DNA of 24,122 nucleotides from Acidaminococcaceae bacterium. GTDB taxonomy: Bacteria; Bacillota; Negativicutes; Acidaminococcales; Acidaminococcaceae. The translations under genes were made by a program, and so were the position numbers. The notes under the pieces were generated by a model. The model did not search any database, was not told the DNA's origin, and saw only the letters and a program-made list of their open reading frames with translations. Shown here piece after piece: positions 14,517-22,732 of this stretch (its first letter is position 1; each line of letters begins with the position of its first letter). The stretch is taken from the NCBI GenBank assembly GCA_017443165.1, contig JAFSOW010000079.1, forward strand, positions 1 through 24,122, in the 5' to 3' direction.

Positions 14517-15623
14517 TTACACATTAAACCGGAATTCCACAACGTCCCCGTCCTGCATGACGTAGTCCTTGCCTTCCAGGCGGACCAGCCCTTTTTCCCG
14601 GGCCGCCACCTTGCTGCCGCATTTTACCAGGTCGTCGTAGGAAACGATTTCCGCTTTGATAAAGCCTTTTTCAAAATCCGTATGAATTTTTCCTGCTGCC
14701 TGGGGCGCTTTCGTGCCGATATTGATGGTCCAGGCCCGGCTTTCGATTTCGCCGGCAGTCAGATAGGTCTGCAGGCCCAGCAGCTTGAAGCCCGCCTTAA
14801 TCAGACGGTTCAGGCCGGCTTCCGTCAGTCCTTCCATTTCCAGATATTCTTTTGCTTCTTCTTCCGGCAGTTCCGCGATTTCCGCTTCCACTTTGGCAGA
14901 AATCACCACTACCTCCGCATGCTCCTGGGCAGCAAATTCCTGCACCGCTTTTACATGGGGATTGCCGCTGGCGTCCGCCGCTTCTTCCTCCGCCACGTTG
15001 CATACATAAATGATGGGTTTCCTTGTCAGCAGATGCAGATCGTAAAGAGCAGCCTCTTCCTCTTCGGTGAACTCCATCCGGCGGGCCGGAACGATATCCT
15101 CCAGCCCTTTGGCGACGCGTTCCAGCAGCGCCTGTTCCGCCGCCGCCTTTTTATCGTGGGCTTTCAGCAGCTTTTCCACTTTTTTCATGCGGTTGTTGAT
15201 GGTATCGATATCCGCAAGGCATAATTCCGTATCAATGATCTGGATGTCCCGCACAGGGTCCACGCTGCCTTCCACATGGGTCACGTTTTCATCCTCAAAG
15301 CAGCGCACCACTTCGGCGATGGCGTCGGTGTTGCGGATATGGCTGAGGAACTGGTTTCCCAGCCCTTCGCCCTTGGACGCGCCCTTCACCAGACCCGCGA
15401 TATCCACAAAGTGCATGATGGCCGGCGTGATTTTCCGGGAATTGAACATCCTGGCCAGTACGTCCAGCCGTTCATCCGGCACCGCCACTACTCCTTCATT
15501 AGGCTCAATGGTGCAGAAAGGATAATTAGCCGCCTCCGCCCCGGCTTTGGTGATGGCGTTAAATAACGTGCTTTTGCCTACGTTGGGAAGCCCAACGATA
15601 CCTACATCCAGATTCGTGCTCAC
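14517..15623 (-). CDS. ychF: Redox-regulated ATPase YchF (Obg family)
   Basis: 368 residues from a GTG start at 15623, which has AGGAG eight bases upstream and gives the usual N-terminus leading to [14 protein letters not shown] (P-loop 11-19). The longer frame starts at another GTG at 15665 and lacks that support. Switch motif [17 protein letters not shown] follows. The G4 motif is NVAE rather than NKxD, the known change that makes YchF/OLA1 prefer ATP. The C-terminal TGS domain ends in [12 protein letters not shown]. YchF binds ribosomes and affects translation and stress responses. It is the first gene of a likely ychF-PHP-MATE transcript, and its neighbourhood with DUF951 and ParB is typical of the origin region of Firmicutes. 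Confidence 0.95.
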   Translation of the reverse strand: MSTNLDVGIVGLPNVGKSTLFNAITKAGAEAANYPFCTIEPNEGVVAVPDERLDVLARMFNSRKITPAIMHFVDIAGLVKGASKGEGLGNQFLSHIRNTDAIAEVVRCFEDENVTHVEGSVDPVRDIQIIDTELCLADIDTINNRMKKVEKLLKAHDKKAAAEQALLERVAKGLEDIVPARRMEFTEEEEAALYDLHLLTRKPIIYVCNVAEEEAADASGNPHVKAVQEFAAQEHAEVVVISAKVEAEIAELPEEEAKEYLEMEGLTEAGLNRLIKAGFKLLGLQTYLTAGEIESRAWTINIGTKAPQAAGKIHTDFEKGFIKAEIVSYDDLVKCGSKVAAREKGLVRLEGKDYVMQDGDVVEFRFNV

Positions 15624-15708
15624 AGTTTTCTCTCCTTTATCACATATCACATTATGTTGTCGCACTACAAGTATTTCGATTATTTTTCCTATTTATAAAT
15701 GACATATT

Positions 15709-15737
15709 ATTATAACATAAGAAAAGTAAGTTAGCAA
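15709..15737 (-). promoter_or_regulatory. Promoter of ychF
   Basis: TTGCTA (15732-15737) and TATAAT (15709-15714, with an upstream TG extension) are 17 bases apart on the minus strand. The -35 box lies six bases from the foldback element. Confidence 0.75.
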
Positions 15738-15743
15738 AAAATA

Positions 15744-15916
15744 AGTGACGGGAACCGGTTCGCAAAACATCGTGAGCGTTTGCGTTATTTCATAAGACGA
15801 AATCCGCCGTCGTGGCTAGACTGTCTGAGGGGCAAAGCCCCGAGTTTCGAAGCCACAGGCGAATGAGTCTATGAAATAGTAAACGGGAACGGTTTTGCGA
15901 ACCGGTTCCCGTCACT
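15744..15916. repeat. 173-bp nested foldback element
   Basis: The ends are a 25-bp perfect inverted repeat (15744-15768 with 15892-15916). Inside, TATTTCATA (15786-15794) pairs with TATGAAATA (15870-15878), flanked by further CGTTT/AAACG and GAC/GTC pairing. Further in, CGCC/GGCG and GTGGCT (15812-15817)/AGCCAC (15851-15856) pair. A central GGGGC-AAA-GCCCC hairpin lies at 15829-15841. The entire element can thus fold as one long structure. T-rich tracts flank both ends, so it can also terminate transcription of the ZIP gene. It resembles a non-autonomous mobile element (MITE-like) or a structured RNA; it encodes no protein. Confidence 0.8.
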
Positions 15917-15935
15917 GCTTTTTATAAAATTATTT

Positions 15936-16721
15936 TTATCCCAACGCCACATCAAGCACCATCATCAGGGAAAAACCCATGGCAAAGGCCAGGGCGCCGA
16001 TGTCCGAGTGCTGCCCCTGGCTCATTTCCGGAATCAGCTCTTCGACTACCACGTACAGCATGGTACCTGCAGCAAACCCCTGGAAATATGGAAGGAACGG
16101 AACTACGTAGCTTACCGCCATAATCGTCAGGAATGTACCGATGGGTTCCACAATACCGGAAAGGCTTCCATACAGAAATGCTTTTCCATTGCTTACCCCT
16201 TCTGCCCGCAAAGGCAGGGAAATAATGGCGCCCTCCGGAAAATTCTGGATCGCGATGCCCAGAGCCAGCGCCAGCGCGCCGGTCTGGGTGATGCCGCTGA
16301 CCATCTGGGACAGCAGACCCGCATACACAACGCCTACCGCCATTCCTTCCGGGATATTATGCAGCGTCACTGCCAGTACCAGCTTCACCGTCCGGGACAG
16401 GGAGCTGGACATGCCTTCAGACTCTTTGCTCTCCCTGTGCAGATGGGGGATGATATGATCCAGCAGCAGGATAAACAGCACGCCGAACCAGAACCCGACA
16501 AGCGCCGGCAGAAAAGCCAGCCTGTCCATGGCTTTTGACTGTTCCATAGCCGGAATAATCAGGCTCCAGATGGACGCTGCCACCATGACCCCGGCGGCAA
16601 ACCCCGTAAAGGCGCGTTCCACTTTCCAATGAAGATTTCCACGGATAAAAAACACACAGCCTGCCCCCAGCACGGTTCCCATAAAGGGGATCAGGAGGGC
16701 CTGTAACATTTCAATTGGCAT
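15936..16721 (-). CDS. ZIP-family metal transporter (ZupT/GufA-like)
   Basis: 261 residues with about eight membrane segments. ZIP signature motifs are HNIPEG (121-126) and QNFPEG (159-164) in the fourth and fifth core helices, which hold the metal-binding His, Asn and Glu residues. A short His-containing cytoplasmic loop (DHIIPHLHRE) precedes them. EELIPE near residue 220 is also typical. Members import zinc, iron or other divalent cations into the cytoplasm. The ATG at 16721 has GAGG six bases upstream. It is a stand-alone gene ending 20 bp before the foldback element, which probably terminates it. Confidence 0.92.
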   Translation of the reverse strand: MPIEMLQALLIPFMGTVLGAGCVFFIRGNLHWKVERAFTGFAAGVMVAASIWSLIIPAMEQSKAMDRLAFLPALVGFWFGVLFILLLDHIIPHLHRESKESEGMSSSLSRTVKLVLAVTLHNIPEGMAVGVVYAGLLSQMVSGITQTGALALALGIAIQNFPEGAIISLPLRAEGVSNGKAFLYGSLSGIVEPIGTFLTIMAVSYVVPFLPYFQGFAAGTMLYVVVEELIPEMSQGQHSDIGALAFAMGFSLMMVLDVALG

Positions 16722-16820
16722 AATTTACCTCGTCTTGCAATTATGTCCTAATTATACTCAACTTTGGTGATAAGGTAAATAGCTTTTTGACCCCCACTCT
16801 TTAAAACCCTTTGCGAGTAC

Positions 16821-16853
16821 AAAAAAGCAGGCGCTTCTTATTGAAACGCCTGC
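16821..16853 (-). terminator. Terminator after DUF951 (end of the liv/CBS transcript)
   Basis: GCAGGCG/CGCCTGC (16847-16853 with 16827-16833) is followed by six T residues on the minus strand, 16 bp past the DUF951 stop. It is the first clear terminator downstream of livF. Confidence 0.88.
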
Positions 16854-16868
16854 CCTGTTATTAAATAG

Positions 16869-17069
16869 TTATTTTTCCTCTTTCGGCAGTACTTCCCGCA
16901 CCGCTTTCACGAACTTGGTCCGGGGTATCATCACATGATGCCCGCAGCCGCAGCAGCGGATTCCGAAATCCATGCCCGTGCGGGTGATCTCCCAATTGGA
17001 AGAACCGCAGGGATGCGGCTTTTTCATCCGCACCACGTCGCCGACTTTAAACTCAACATTGGCAATCAT
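16869..17069 (-). CDS. DUF951 family protein
   Basis: 66 residues, the usual length. The family pattern is clear: VGDVVRMKKPHPCGSSNWEITRTGMDFGIRCCGCGHHVMIPRTKF, in particular KKPHPCGS (16-23) and the CCGCGHH cluster, which looks like a small metal-binding site. Function is not established; the small basic, Cys-containing fold suggests nucleic acid or metal binding. The start ATG at 17069 comes one base after the stop of the CBS-ACT gene, so the two are translationally coupled. DUF951 genes often sit between parB and ychF in Firmicutes, as they do here. Confidence 0.93.
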   Translation of the reverse strand: MIANVEFKVGDVVRMKKPHPCGSSNWEITRTGMDFGIRCCGCGHHVMIPRTKFVKAVREVLPKEEK

Positions 17070-17070
17070 T

Positions 17071-17730
17071 TTATTTTGCCCTGCTGGTGGTAATATTAGT
17101 CACCGTATAGCCGGCTTCCCGAATCTCCTCAATAATGCCCAGACCGACCTGAGACAAATCTGCTGTGATGGTCATTTCCTTTTCACCCGCAACCTTGGCG
17201 TCGCTGGTAACACAGGAAATAATGTTGATACCGTGGTCTGCAAACATTTTTGCAATCTCGGCCAGCACGCCCGGTTTATCCGACGCGTCAATGGTAATCC
17301 GGGAAGCGGACTGCCCTAACCCGAAAATATCTACCAAAGCCCGGAATACATCGCTGTCCGTAACAATGCCGCACAGGTTGTTTTCCTCATCCATTACCGG
17401 CACGGAAGCAATGTGGTCCTGATACATCAGGGCGGCTACATCGGCCAGGTCCGCATTAGCGTAAACCGTTTTCACGTTGTGGGTCATAACATCCTTAACT
17501 TTGATGCGGCTTAACAGGTAAGACGCTTCATACCGGGAAAGGGTGCTGGCTTCCGAAGGAGAAGCCATCTTTACATCCCGGTCGGTGATGATGCCCACAA
17601 CCATTCCCGCGTCATTTAACACAGGAACCCGGCGGATGTTGTCATCGCTCATCAGGCCCTGCAGCTCAAGCAGCGTCTGGTTCTGGTTGATCGTATATAC
17701 ATGGGCTGTCATAATGTCTTTTACAAGCAT
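17071..17730 (-). CDS. CBS-pair plus ACT domain regulatory protein (AcuB-like)
   Basis: 219 residues. Two CBS motifs fill residues 1-130 (VKDIMTAHVYTINQNQTL... and VKDVMTHNVKTVYANADL..., each with a GIITDRDV or GIVTDSDV ending), a fold that binds adenine nucleotides. Residues 143-215 form an ACT domain (RITIDASDKPGVLAEIAKMFADHGINI), a fold that commonly binds amino acids. This architecture resembles AcuB-type proteins, whose exact action is unclear. GGAGG lies nine bases before the ATG at 17730. The gene follows livF by 102 bp without a visible terminator and is coupled to DUF951. The position suggests it responds to amino acids handled by the liv importer; that is inference. Confidence 0.88.
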   Translation of the reverse strand: MLVKDIMTAHVYTINQNQTLLELQGLMSDDNIRRVPVLNDAGMVVGIITDRDVKMASPSEASTLSRYEASYLLSRIKVKDVMTHNVKTVYANADLADVAALMYQDHIASVPVMDEENNLCGIVTDSDVFRALVDIFGLGQSASRITIDASDKPGVLAEIAKMFADHGINIISCVTSDAKVAGEKEMTITADLSQVGLGIIEEIREAGYTVTNITTSRAK

Positions 17731-17832
17731 GGATAAAAACCTCCTCTGAAAGAATAATTAACTTTTATGAGAATGCTGATTCAATACATTTGTGCTTTGA
17801 TTTGAAAAATGGCTTGACTGATTATCACCGCA

Positions 17833-18543
17833 TCAGCCGCCCAGATATGCTTTCTGTACCGCTTCACTGTTCAGCAGTTCTTTGCCGGTTCCTTCCAGTG
17901 TAATATTGCCGGTTTCCAGCACGTAGGCCTTATCCGCAATGGACAGCGCCATTCTTGCGTTCTGCTCTACCAGCAGCACCGTGGTCCCGCTGTCGTTGAT
18001 TTCTTTGATGATATTGAAAATTTCCTGCACCAGCAGGGGAGCCAGGCCCATGGACGGTTCGTCCAGCAGCATCAGCCGGGGACGGCTCATCAGCGCCCGA
18101 CCCATGGCCAACATCTGCTGTTCGCCGCCGGACAGGGTGCCTGCAATCTGGTCTTTCCGCTCCAGCAGGCGGGGAAATTTTGTAAAGACGTCTGTCAGGT
18201 CTTTGTTGATTTCTTCTTTATCGGTACGGAGGTATGCGCCAAGATCCAGATTCTCCATTACTGTCATATTGGCAAATACATGACGTCCTTCCGGAACCTG
18301 GCTCAGGCCCATGCCCACGATTTTGTGGGCCGGTTTTCCGGTAATATCCTGGCCTTCAAAGGTAATCTTTCCGGTTTTCGGCTTCAGCAACCCGGAAATC
18401 GTATGCAGCGTGGTGGATTTTCCGGCGCCGTTGGAACCGATGAGGGTGGTGATGCCGCCTTTGGCTACAGACAGGCTGATGCCTTTGATTGCATGGATCG
18501 CGCCATAATAAACGTTGATATCCTCAACTGTCAGCATGTCCAT
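17833..18543 (-). CDS. livF: Branched-chain amino acid ABC transporter ATP-binding protein LivF
   Basis: 236 residues, typical LivF. Walker A GSNGAGKST (36-44), signature LSGGEQQ (137-143), Walker B LMLLDEPS (157-164), H-loop region TTVLLVEQNA. The phrase VPEGRHVFANMTVMENL is characteristic of LivF rather than LivG. It powers amino acid import with LivG at the inner face of the membrane. The first ATG (18543) has GGAGG nine bases upstream; the second, two codons later, is too far. It starts four bases past the livG stop. Last transporter gene in the operon livK-H-M-G-F. Confidence 0.95.
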   Translation of the reverse strand: MDMLTVEDINVYYGAIHAIKGISLSVAKGGITTLIGSNGAGKSTTLHTISGLLKPKTGKITFEGQDITGKPAHKIVGMGLSQVPEGRHVFANMTVMENLDLGAYLRTDKEEINKDLTDVFTKFPRLLERKDQIAGTLSGGEQQMLAMGRALMSRPRLMLLDEPSMGLAPLLVQEIFNIIKEINDSGTTVLLVEQNARMALSIADKAYVLETGNITLEGTGKELLNSEAVQKAYLGG

Positions 18544-18547
18544 CGTA

Positions 18548-19324
18548 TTACACCTCCCCGCCCAGATATGCTTTGATAACTCTCTTGTTCTTCTTGATCT
18601 CTGCCGGCGTACCGGTAGCGATGCACATGCCGTATTCCAATACGTACAGCCGCTCGCAGACGCCCATAACCAAACTCATGTCGTGCTCGATGAGCAAAAT
18701 GGAAATTTTAAAATTGTCCCGTAGCCATTTAATCATTTCCATCAGTTCTTTGGTTTCCTGGGGATTCATGCCGGCTGCCGGTTCGTCCAGCAGTAACAGC
18801 TGGGGCTTCGTAGCCAGGGCCCGGGCAATTTCCAGACGCCGCTGGGCGCCGTAGGGCAGGTTTTTCGCCATATCGTGGGCATGCTTGTCCAGATGGAACA
18901 GTTTTAACAGTTCCATCCCCTGTTCCGTTACTTTTTTCTCTTCGTCAAAATACTTATTTACCCGGAAAATTGCGTGCGGCAGGCTGTAATCGATATGCAT
19001 GTTATTGGCGATCTTAACGTTATCCAGCACCGACAGTTCGGAGAACAGGCGGATATTCTGGAACGTTCTCGCCATTCCCATCTGGGTAACCTGATAGGAT
19101 TTTTTACCGTTGATCAGTTTGCCGTCGAAATAGATTTCTCCTTCTGTCGGCACATACACACCGGTAATCATATTGAAGGCTGTGGTCTTGCCGGCGCCGT
19201 TAGGCCCGATAAGCCCTACCAGTTCCCCTTCGTCAATGTGCATGGTGAAATTGGAAACGGCCCGCAGACCGCCGAACACGATGGAAACATCCCGCAGGTC
19301 CAGTAAACGCTTTTTATCACCCAT
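18548..19324 (-). CDS. livG: Branched-chain amino acid ABC transporter ATP-binding protein LivG
   Basis: 258 residues. Walker A GPNGAGKTT (40-48), Q-loop in ARTFQNIRLF, signature LPYGAQRR (156-163), Walker B LLLLDEPA (176-183), then AAGMNPQET, the usual LivG continuation. It forms the ATPase pair with LivF. GGAGG lies eight bases before the ATG at 19324. The start overlaps the end of livM by eight bases, implying translational coupling. Confidence 0.95.
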   Translation of the reverse strand: MGDKKRLLDLRDVSIVFGGLRAVSNFTMHIDEGELVGLIGPNGAGKTTAFNMITGVYVPTEGEIYFDGKLINGKKSYQVTQMGMARTFQNIRLFSELSVLDNVKIANNMHIDYSLPHAIFRVNKYFDEEKKVTEQGMELLKLFHLDKHAHDMAKNLPYGAQRRLEIARALATKPQLLLLDEPAAGMNPQETKELMEMIKWLRDNFKISILLIEHDMSLVMGVCERLYVLEYGMCIATGTPAEIKKNKRVIKAYLGGEV

Positions 19325-20264
19325 TGTTCTTACCTCCTTTCAGGCTGCTGAAAACCTTTTCGGAGAGTTCTTTGTTGCCGAACAGTCCCTGGGGACGGTA
19401 CAGCATCAGGATGATCATGGCCAGAGAGTAAATAATCATACGCCATTCCGGGAAGTCCGCCAGCGCCGCCGAAATAAAGGTCAGCAGGATGGCGCCGGTG
19501 ATGGAACCGGTCAGGGAACCCGGACCGCCCAATACCACCATGGTCAGGATGTCGAAGGAACGCATGAAGGTGAAGGACGCCGGATGGGCGATGAAGAAGT
19601 AATGGGAGAACAGCACCCCGGCAGTTCCCGCGAAGGAAGCGCCCAGGGTAAAGGCCATGACTTTGTATTTCGTGGTGTCGATGCCCATGGTGTCCGCCGC
19701 AATCTCGTTTTCGCGGATAGCCAGGCAGGCCCGGCCGTGGGCAGAGTTTTTGAAATTTTTAATAAAGAACAGTACAGCGATCATCAGCCAGAAGGTAATG
19801 ACGAAGTTTGTCATCCGGGGAATGCCCATCAGACCGGAGGCGCCGCCCACATATTCAATATTAAGGATGCAGATCCGAATGATTTCGCCCAGGCCCAGGG
19901 TAGCGATAGCCAGATAGTCGCCGTCCAGACGCAGGGTAGGCAGGCCGATCAGGAAGCCCAGGATACCGGCCGCAATGGTGCCGGCGATAATCGCCAGCGG
20001 GAACGAAAAGCCCAGTTTCACCGTCATAACCGCGCCCATGTAGGCGCCTACCGCCAGAAAGCCGGCATGGCCGATGGAGAACTGACCGGTAAACCCGTTA
20101 ATCATGTTCAGGCTGGAAGCCAGAATAATGTTGATGCAGATCAGGACCAGGTTCAGTTCCCAGAAGGGGCCGATGATCTCTGCAGCCATCAGGCCCTGCA
20201 GAATCGCAAATACTACGGCAGAGGCAATCAATGCTTTTAAGTCAAACATGCGAACTTTATTCAT
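19317..20264 (-). CDS. livM: Branched-chain amino acid ABC transporter permease LivM
   Basis: 315 residues with about eight hydrophobic segments. LivM hallmarks are NMINGFTGQFSIGHAGFLAVGAY, LRLDGDYLAIATLGLGEIIRI and GGPGSLTGSITGAILLT. Three candidate starts lie within nine bases: GTG 20273, ATG 20270 and ATG 20264. GAGG is placed eight bases before the last one, and the first two overlap that site, so I use 20264. It pairs with LivH to form the membrane channel. It begins 12 bp behind the livH stop and overlaps livG. Confidence 0.95.
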   Translation of the reverse strand: MNKVRMFDLKALIASAVVFAILQGLMAAEIIGPFWELNLVLICINIILASSLNMINGFTGQFSIGHAGFLAVGAYMGAVMTVKLGFSFPLAIIAGTIAAGILGFLIGLPTLRLDGDYLAIATLGLGEIIRICILNIEYVGGASGLMGIPRMTNFVITFWLMIAVLFFIKNFKNSAHGRACLAIRENEIAADTMGIDTTKYKVMAFTLGASFAGTAGVLFSHYFFIAHPASFTFMRSFDILTMVVLGGPGSLTGSITGAILLTFISAALADFPEWRMIIYSLAMIILMLYRPQGLFGNKELSEKVFSSLKGGKNNG

Positions 20265-20276
20265 TGTCATCACCTC

Positions 20277-21170
20277 TTAAACCTTTTCACGGATATTCTT
20301 GCCCATCAGGCCCTGAGGCTTGAAGAGAAGAATAATGATCAGAATCGCGAATGCGGCGGCATCACGGAACGTGGAAGAAATGAAACCGCTGACCAGCGCT
20401 TCCACCACGCCTAAAATAATACCGCCCAGCATCGCCCCCGGAATAATGCCGATGCCGCCCAGTACCGCGGCGACGAAAGCTTTGATACCGGGAACCATGC
20501 CCATCAGGGGATCGATGGAGTTGTAATATATGCCTACCAGGACCCCGCCGGCCGCTGCCAAGGCAGAGCCTAACGCAAAGGTCATGGAAATTGTCGAGTC
20601 AATGTCAATGCCCATCAGCCGGGCCGCGTCCGCGTCAAAGGACACCGCGCGCATGGCCTTGCCGGCTCGGGTCTGGTTAACAATATAGGTAAGAGCAACC
20701 ATCAGTACCAGGGCGCTGACAAGAATAACGATCTGCTGGCTGTTTACCACCCAGGCGCCTACATGGTACACCGTGGCCGTAAATACGGCAGGGAATGTAC
20801 GGGGCTGGGGAGAGGCAAACAGGATCATCACGTTTTCCAGAAAGAACGAAACGCCGATGGCCGTAATCAAAATGGCAATCCGGGGTGCATTCCGCATGGG
20901 ACGGTAGGCTACACGTTCAATGACCATCCCTGCCAGGGCTGCTCCGATCATGGAGACGATCAGCGCCGGCAAAAAGGACAGTTTTAAAATAGAAGTGCAG
21001 ACAAACCCGATATAAGCGCCCAGCATATAAATATCGCCGTGGGCAAAATTAATTAATTTTAAAATACCATAGATCATGGTATAGCCAAGGGCTATCAGCG
21101 CATAGATACTGCCCAGGGAAATACCGTTGATCAGCTGTTGGACCAACTGATGCAAAAAACCGGACTCCAT
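20277..21170 (-). CDS. livH: Branched-chain amino acid ABC transporter permease LivH
   Basis: 297 residues, hydrophobic throughout. Typical LivH sequences are NGISLGSIYALIALGYTMIYGILKLINFAHGD (about 14-45), ITAIGVSFFLEN and LGGIGIIPGAMLGGIILGVVE. The longer frame to 21221 is rejected: the ATG at 21170 has GGAGG nine bases upstream and begins where family members begin. It lies 105 bp behind livK, a gap filled by a strong hairpin (21192-21235), while the later liv genes are packed tightly. Confidence 0.95.
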   Translation of the reverse strand: MESGFLHQLVQQLINGISLGSIYALIALGYTMIYGILKLINFAHGDIYMLGAYIGFVCTSILKLSFLPALIVSMIGAALAGMVIERVAYRPMRNAPRIAILITAIGVSFFLENVMILFASPQPRTFPAVFTATVYHVGAWVVNSQQIVILVSALVLMVALTYIVNQTRAGKAMRAVSFDADAARLMGIDIDSTISMTFALGSALAAAGGVLVGIYYNSIDPLMGMVPGIKAFVAAVLGGIGIIPGAMLGGIILGVVEALVSGFISSTFRDAAAFAILIIILLFKPQGLMGKNIREKV

Positions 21171-21191
21171 AATTCTCTTCCTCCGAATATA

Positions 21192-21235
21192 GAAGCAAAT
21201 GGCTGTGGTGGCCCGCACCACAGCCTCATTGCTTC
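21192..21235 (-). repeat. Strong hairpin in the livK-livH gap
   Basis: GGCTGTGGTG and CACCACAGCC form a ten-bp stem with a five-base loop, extended across a small internal loop by GAAGCAA/TTGCTTC. No T run follows on the minus strand. It probably protects the livK message or partly attenuates transcription, giving more binding protein than permease. Confidence 0.8.
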
Positions 21236-21275
21236 CGGATTACTGATTTACTGAAAAATGTTATTTGATATGGAA

Positions 21276-22463
21276 TCAGCCGCCAATCTTCTTGTTCAGC
21301 GTCATCTTACCGTCTTTCAGTTCAAGGACTAACGCAGTGGTAATCGGATTATGTTTTTCATCATACGTCAGTTTGCCGTTGGCAACCTGCAAGTCTTTCG
21401 TCTTGGCAATTGCTTCCGCAAGTTTCGTTCCGTCAGTGGTTTTTGCGGTCTTGATCGCGTTGAACAGAATTAAGCCTGCATTATAGCCCTGCATTGCGAA
21501 AACATCGGGAACCTTGTTGAATTTGCCCTGATAGGCTTTAACAAATTTTTGTACGACAGGATCTTTGTCTTCGGCCGTATAGGCATTGGTGAAGAAACCG
21601 TTGTTGCAGGCTTCTTTGCCAGCAACTTCAACCAGCTTGGGAGAATCCCAGCCGTCAGAACCCAGCATCGGGCAGGTCAGGCCGATCTCACGGGCCTGTT
21701 TGATGACTTTGGAAACTTCTTCATAATAACCGGGAACGTAAATAGCTTCCGGATTGGTCGCTTTGATTTTAGTCAGAGAGGCCTTGAAGTCTACGTCCTT
21801 GGCCAGGAAAGCTTCGTCAGTGGTAATCTGGCCGCCGTTTGCGGTAAATACTTTCGTGAACACTTCTGCCAAGCCTTTAGAGTAGTCGCTGGAAGAGTCA
21901 TGCAGGATGGCTGCTTTCTTGACTTTCAGGTCTTTGGCGGCAAACTGTGCCATGATATCGCCCTGATAGGGATCGATGAAGCAGGCGCGGAAAACGAAGG
22001 GTTTCGTCTTGCCGTCTTTTTGCAATGTAATGCCAGGCGCCGTCGCACAGGGAGCAATCAGAGGAATCTTGTTCGCCGTCAGCACGGGTTCTTCCGCTGC
22101 CACACAGCCGCTGGTAGCCGGGCCGATTACAGCGACAACTTTGTTCTGGGTCACCAGTTTCGTAGCCGCGTTGCCGGATTCAGAAGGCTCGGACTTGTTA
22201 TCTGCGGTCACGACTTTAATCTGCTTGCCGTCGACACCGCCGGCCTTGTTGGCTTCCTCTACTGCCAGTTCAAAACCGGAGAGCATGCTCTTGCCATAGT
22301 TGGCAACGTTGCCGGTCAGCTCGGCGTTTACGCCTACAACGATTTCCTTGCCTGCGTCAGCTGCTTTTTTCTCGCCGCCACCACCACCACCACAGCCTGC
22401 AGTCAGACCTGCAGCCAACATAGCCGCCAGCGCAATACCTGAAGCTTTTTTAACGAATTTCAT
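21276..22463 (-). CDS. livK: Branched-chain amino acid ABC transporter substrate-binding lipoprotein
   Basis: 395 residues. Lipoprotein signal peptide with LTAGC (Cys24), followed directly by six glycines encoded by a GGT/GGC tract, then a Glu/Lys/Ala linker. The mature part is a type I periplasmic binding fold: IVVGVNAELTGNVANYGKSMLSGFELAVEEAN, KVVAVIGPATSGCVAAEEPVL, AAILHDSSSDYSKGLAEVF and YVPGYYEEVSKVIKQAREIG. It captures amino acids and delivers them to LivHM; specificity for Leu/Ile/Val versus other amino acids is not readable. The ATG at 22463 is preceded by GGAAGGGTG; the longer frame to 22493 is rejected. First gene of the operon, with a strong promoter. Confidence 0.94.
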   Translation of the reverse strand: MKFVKKASGIALAAMLAAGLTAGCGGGGGGEKKAADAGKEIVVGVNAELTGNVANYGKSMLSGFELAVEEANKAGGVDGKQIKVVTADNKSEPSESGNAATKLVTQNKVVAVIGPATSGCVAAEEPVLTANKIPLIAPCATAPGITLQKDGKTKPFVFRACFIDPYQGDIMAQFAAKDLKVKKAAILHDSSSDYSKGLAEVFTKVFTANGGQITTDEAFLAKDVDFKASLTKIKATNPEAIYVPGYYEEVSKVIKQAREIGLTCPMLGSDGWDSPKLVEVAGKEACNNGFFTNAYTAEDKDPVVQKFVKAYQGKFNKVPDVFAMQGYNAGLILFNAIKTAKTTDGTKLAEAIAKTKDLQVANGKLTYDEKHNPITTALVLELKDGKMTLNKKIGG

Positions 22464-22580
22464 TTTTTTCACCCTTCCTTCTATAAAAATCAATTTTTTA
22501 AAAATCCCCTCATAAAATAACGAATATTAAAAGAATATCACAATAGTTATATTTATACCGGGTAATTTCCCTGTTTTCCT

Positions 22581-22610
22581 ATTATAGAAAGTATTTCATG
22601 TCTTTGTCAA
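22581..22610 (-). promoter_or_regulatory. Promoter of the liv operon
   Basis: A perfect TTGACA (22605-22610) and TATAAT (22581-22586) are 18 bases apart on the minus strand. The leader to livK is about 110 nt, AT-rich, with no clear riboswitch or T-box. Confidence 0.9.
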
Positions 22611-22640
22611 TGTTTTTCCCGTAAAACTCCGCAAAAAATA

Positions 22641-22654
22641 AGCACTTTCGCGCT
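22641..22654 (-). terminator. Weak candidate terminator after the DUF554 gene
   Basis: AGCGC-GAAA-GTGCT is a five-bp stem with a GAAA loop, followed by TATTTTTT on the minus strand, about 80 bp past the DUF554 stop and just upstream of the liv promoter. Confidence 0.4.
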
Positions 22655-22732
22655 GTTTAAAACAAAATAGTAACATTTATGTCATTTTTAGATTTTTAGT
22701 CCACTGAAAATATACTTTCGTGTTTTTATGAA

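Noticed and set aside
14418..15224. 268-residue plus-strand frame opposite ychF
   Set aside because: Antisense shadow of the strongly conserved ychF gene; no ribosome binding site or family pattern.
15744..15916. Foldback element as an attenuator of ychF
   Set aside because: It lies upstream of the ychF promoter boxes at 15709-15737 and so is not in the ychF transcript.
19173..20240. 355-residue plus-strand frame opposite livM and livG
   Set aside because: Antisense shadow of livM/livG, which have full family motifs and ribosome binding sites; the plus frame has low-complexity Gln/Gly/Asp composition typical of shadows.
21549..22442. 297-residue plus-strand frame opposite livK
   Set aside because: Antisense shadow of livK with no recognisable domain or start signal.
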